Positions 62,326 through 64,000 of a stretch of 64,000 nt of DNA are shown here, piece by piece (positions within the stretch are counted from its first letter, which is position 1; each line of letters opens with the position of its first letter). The notes beneath the pieces are model-generated. The model saw only the letters and a program-made list of their open reading frames with translations. It was not told the DNA's origin and made no database searches. The position numbers and the translations under genes are program-made. Source of the DNA: Nonomuraea candida (GTDB taxonomy: Bacteria; Actinomycetota; Actinomycetes; Streptosporangiales; Streptosporangiaceae). The stretch lies in assembly GCF_000725485.1 (NCBI RefSeq), contig NZ_JOAG01000011.1, forward strand, positions 62,001 through 126,000. Direction: 5' to 3'.

Positions 62326-62405
62326 CCTGAACCACGCACCACCTGAACCACGCACCACCTGAACCACGCACCACCTGAACCACGCACCACCTGAACCACG
62401 CAACA
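62326..62405. repeat. 16-bp x5 tandem repeat 3' of the flavoprotein gene
   Basis: Five nearly exact 16-bp units (CCTGAACCACGCACCA), starting at 62326, 62342, 62358, 62374 and 62390. The unit resembles the sequence at the flavoprotein stop (CCTGACCACGGCG at 62296), so it may descend from the gene terminus. It lies in the 194-bp gap before the MFS gene. Confidence 0.93.
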
Positions 62406-62493
62406 CCAGAACCACAACGTCCCGGCTCCGCCGCCCGCACTGCCGGAGTGTGCCGCCGGCGGAGAAGAACCGACGCTTTTCATGGGAGGACAC

Positions 62494-64000
62494 GTGCGTT
62501 CGTCACCAGCGGCCGTCAGCGCGACCGGCGCGGGCCGGCGTCACGGAGTGATGCTGCGCCTGGTCGGTGCGGGTGTCATGTTGACGGTGATGGCCGACAC
62601 CACGGCTACCACCCTGGCAGTGGGAGTGCTGCGGTACACACCCGCCGGTGCGGGCATGCCGCTGGGTGACCTCGTCTGGCTGACCAGCGCGGCGTTCATC
62701 CCGATCGCGGCCCTGCTGGCGACGGCCGGCCGCTGGGCCGACCTGTTCGGCCGCCGGCGCGTGCTGGCGGTCGGGCTGGTGGTGTTCGTGCTGGGCGGCA
62801 TCGCCACCGTCACCGTCGACTCCTGGTCGTACGTGCTGGCCGCGCGTGCCGTCCAGGGCGCCGGCGCGGCGGCGATGATCCCGGCCAGCCTCGGGCTGCT
62901 GCTCGGGGAGCTGCCGGAGTCGCAGCGCCGCGGCGCGATCGCGCTGTGGAGCTCGGCCTCCGGCCTCGGCTGCCTGCTCATGCAGGCCGGCGGCGGCTGG
63001 CTGGCCGCCACCGTCGGCTGGCGGGCGCTGTTCGTCCCCGACGTCGTCATCGGCGTCGCCCTGCTGGTCGCGTGCGCCGCGCTCCCCGCGGGCCGGCGCG
63101 GCACCGCCAGGGGCGTGCCGGACGTGCTCGGCGCCTGGCTGCTGGCCGCCGGGATCGCCGTGGTGGTCCTGGCCATCTCCAAGGCCATGGCCTGGGGCAT
63201 GGACGTGGTCTGGCTCGCGCTGGCCGCGCTGGCCCTGATCGGCGGCGCGCTCGCCCAGGCCAGGCACCACCGCCTGCCGGCGATCGACCTGGCCCTGTGG
63301 AAGCGGCCCCGGTTCGTCTGGGGCTGGCTGGCCACCTGGGGGTTCGGCGCGCTGTCGTACGGGCTGCTGACCGTGCAGCCGCTGTACCTGCTGCACCTCG
63401 GCTACCCCATGCTCGAAGTGGCCATGTGGCTCACCCCCACCTCGGTCGCCGTCGTCGTGACGAGCTTCCTGGCCGGCCGCGCCGTCAAGCGGGTCGGCGC
63501 GTACGGCCTCATCTACGCCGGCTCGCTGCTGTGCGGCGGCGCCTGCGTGCTCGCGCTGATGCAGGCGGGTCCCACCGTGTGGGGCCTGGTCGCCAGCGTC
63601 GTGGTCGGCATCGGGGTGGGCGCGCTCGCGCCCGGCACCTCCGTCGCCACCACCCTGGCCGCCCGCCCCCACCAGTACGCCTCCGCCGTCGGCGCGGCCA
63701 CCATGGCCCGCATGGTCGGCGGCGCCGTCGGCGTCGCCGTGGTGTCGGTCGTGATCGACCACCCGTTCATGACCGGCCCCTTCGCCGGCCTGGCGGGCGC
63801 GCTGGCGCTGTGCGTGGCCATCTCGGTGCTCATCGGCGCGCTGGCCCTGACCAAGATCACCCGCCTGCGGCCGGATCCGGGCGACGACATGATCAAGGTG
63901 CCCCGCCGGCTGCTGCTCGAGCTGCGCATGACCCTCGCCACCGTCGCGGCCGAGGCCGACGCGCTGCTGCCAGTCGAGACCCGCACGCCTCCCACCGACA
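62494..64000 (+). CDS. DHA2-type MFS exporter, 3' end cut by window edge
   Basis: 502 codons visible, open to the right edge. TM1 MLRLVGAGVMLTVMADTTATTLAVGVL carries the D-T-T motif of 14-TM DHA2 exporters; loop 2-3 is GRWADLFGRRRVLAVG; motif C-like GVGALAPGTSVATTLAAR follows. Last visible part RRLLLELRMTLATVAAEADALLP is cytoplasmic. Likely a drug or metabolite exporter paired with the upstream oxidoreductase. Two starts possible: GTG at 62494 (GGGAGGA just upstream) or ATG at 62482. Confidence 0.87.
   Translation, partial: MRSSPAAVSATGAGRRHGVMLRLVGAGVMLTVMADTTATTLAVGVLRYTPAGAGMPLGDLVWLTSAAFIPIAALLATAGRWADLFGRRRVLAVGLVVFVLGGIATVTVDSWSYVLAARAVQGAGAAAMIPASLGLLLGELPESQRRGAIALWSSASGLGCLLMQAGGGWLAATVGWRALFVPDVVIGVALLVACAALPAGRRGTARGVPDVLGAWLLAAGIAVVVLAISKAMAWGMDVVWLALAALALIGGALAQARHHRLPAIDLALWKRPRFVWGWLATWGFGALSYGLLTVQPLYLLHLGYPMLEVAMWLTPTSVAVVVTSFLAGRAVKRVGAYGLIYAGSLLCGGACVLALMQAGPTVWGLVASVVVGIGVGALAPGTSVATTLAARPHQYASAVGAATMARMVGGAVGVAVVSVVIDHPFMTGPFAGLAGALALCVAISVLIGALALTKITRLRPDPGDDMIKVPRRLLLELRMTLATVAAEADALLPVETRTPPTD

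Noticed and set aside
62271..62483. Minus-strand reading frame with WCVVQVVRGSGGAWFR-type repeats
   Set aside because: It only translates the 16-bp intergenic repeat array; composition is unlike real genes here.

Overview
The window is a GC-rich (clearly above 70 %), densely packed chromosomal stretch from an actinomycete. Supporting signs are the codon use, frequent GTG starts, many leaderless genes, F420/PPOX-like and steroid-type enzymes, SigE-family sigma factors and LuxR/NarL two-component pairs. A Streptosporangiaceae/Nonomuraea-like host is my inference. I saw no rRNA, tRNA, CRISPR array, prophage or transposase, and no gene-free stretch longer than 300 bp.

Layout. 1-2684: a cut TPR protein, a DUF1206 membrane protein and a secreted glycerophosphodiesterase. 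2795-6095 (minus): a translationally coupled steroid-type operon (reductase, AhpD-like CMD protein, Tat-exported cholesterol oxidase) with a KstR2-type palindrome at its promoter. 6336-9875: a STAND/LuxR-like ATPase without an HTH, and an amidase. 9965-13024 (minus): a GluABCD-type amino-acid ABC importer. 13137-17734: a CitB-type response regulator plus a second binding lipoprotein, divergent from a hybrid sensor kinase; the same ~19-bp box occurs in front of the importer and in the divergent promoter. 17896-21479: an ABC exporter with a NarL-type two-component pair. 21519-33166: scattered metabolic genes (sulfotransferase, aldo/keto reductase, acyl-CoA-dehydrogenase-like flavoprotein, MFS/LysR pair, methyltransferase, acyl-CoA ligase, LLM oxidoreductase, class IV aminotransferase) and a SigE-type sigma factor with a coupled membrane protein. 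33335-34306: adenylate cyclase. 34488-40942: a complete oligopeptide ABC importer coupled to an M20 peptidase. 41069-45124: SDR, GNAT, orphan double Phd antitoxin, DUF1918, TetR and MDR dehydrogenase. 45344-49555: a 1403-residue secreted repeat protein. 49682-59163: small enzymes, a stress protein (PRC/DUF2382) and a secreted sialidase-like protein. 59418-64000: a collinear set of two repeat-bearing unknown proteins, a VAO-type flavoprotein and an MFS exporter, the best candidate here for an undescribed system.

Two window-wide patterns stand out. First, at least 16 genes have a TAnnnT-like hexamer 5-8 nt before the start codon and no Shine-Dalgarno sequence, which indicates leaderless transcripts and fixes many starts. 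Second, short tandem duplications (12-39 bp units) cluster at the 3' ends of genes, often containing the stop codon itself, so several genes carry extra in-frame or out-of-frame copies of their own terminus.
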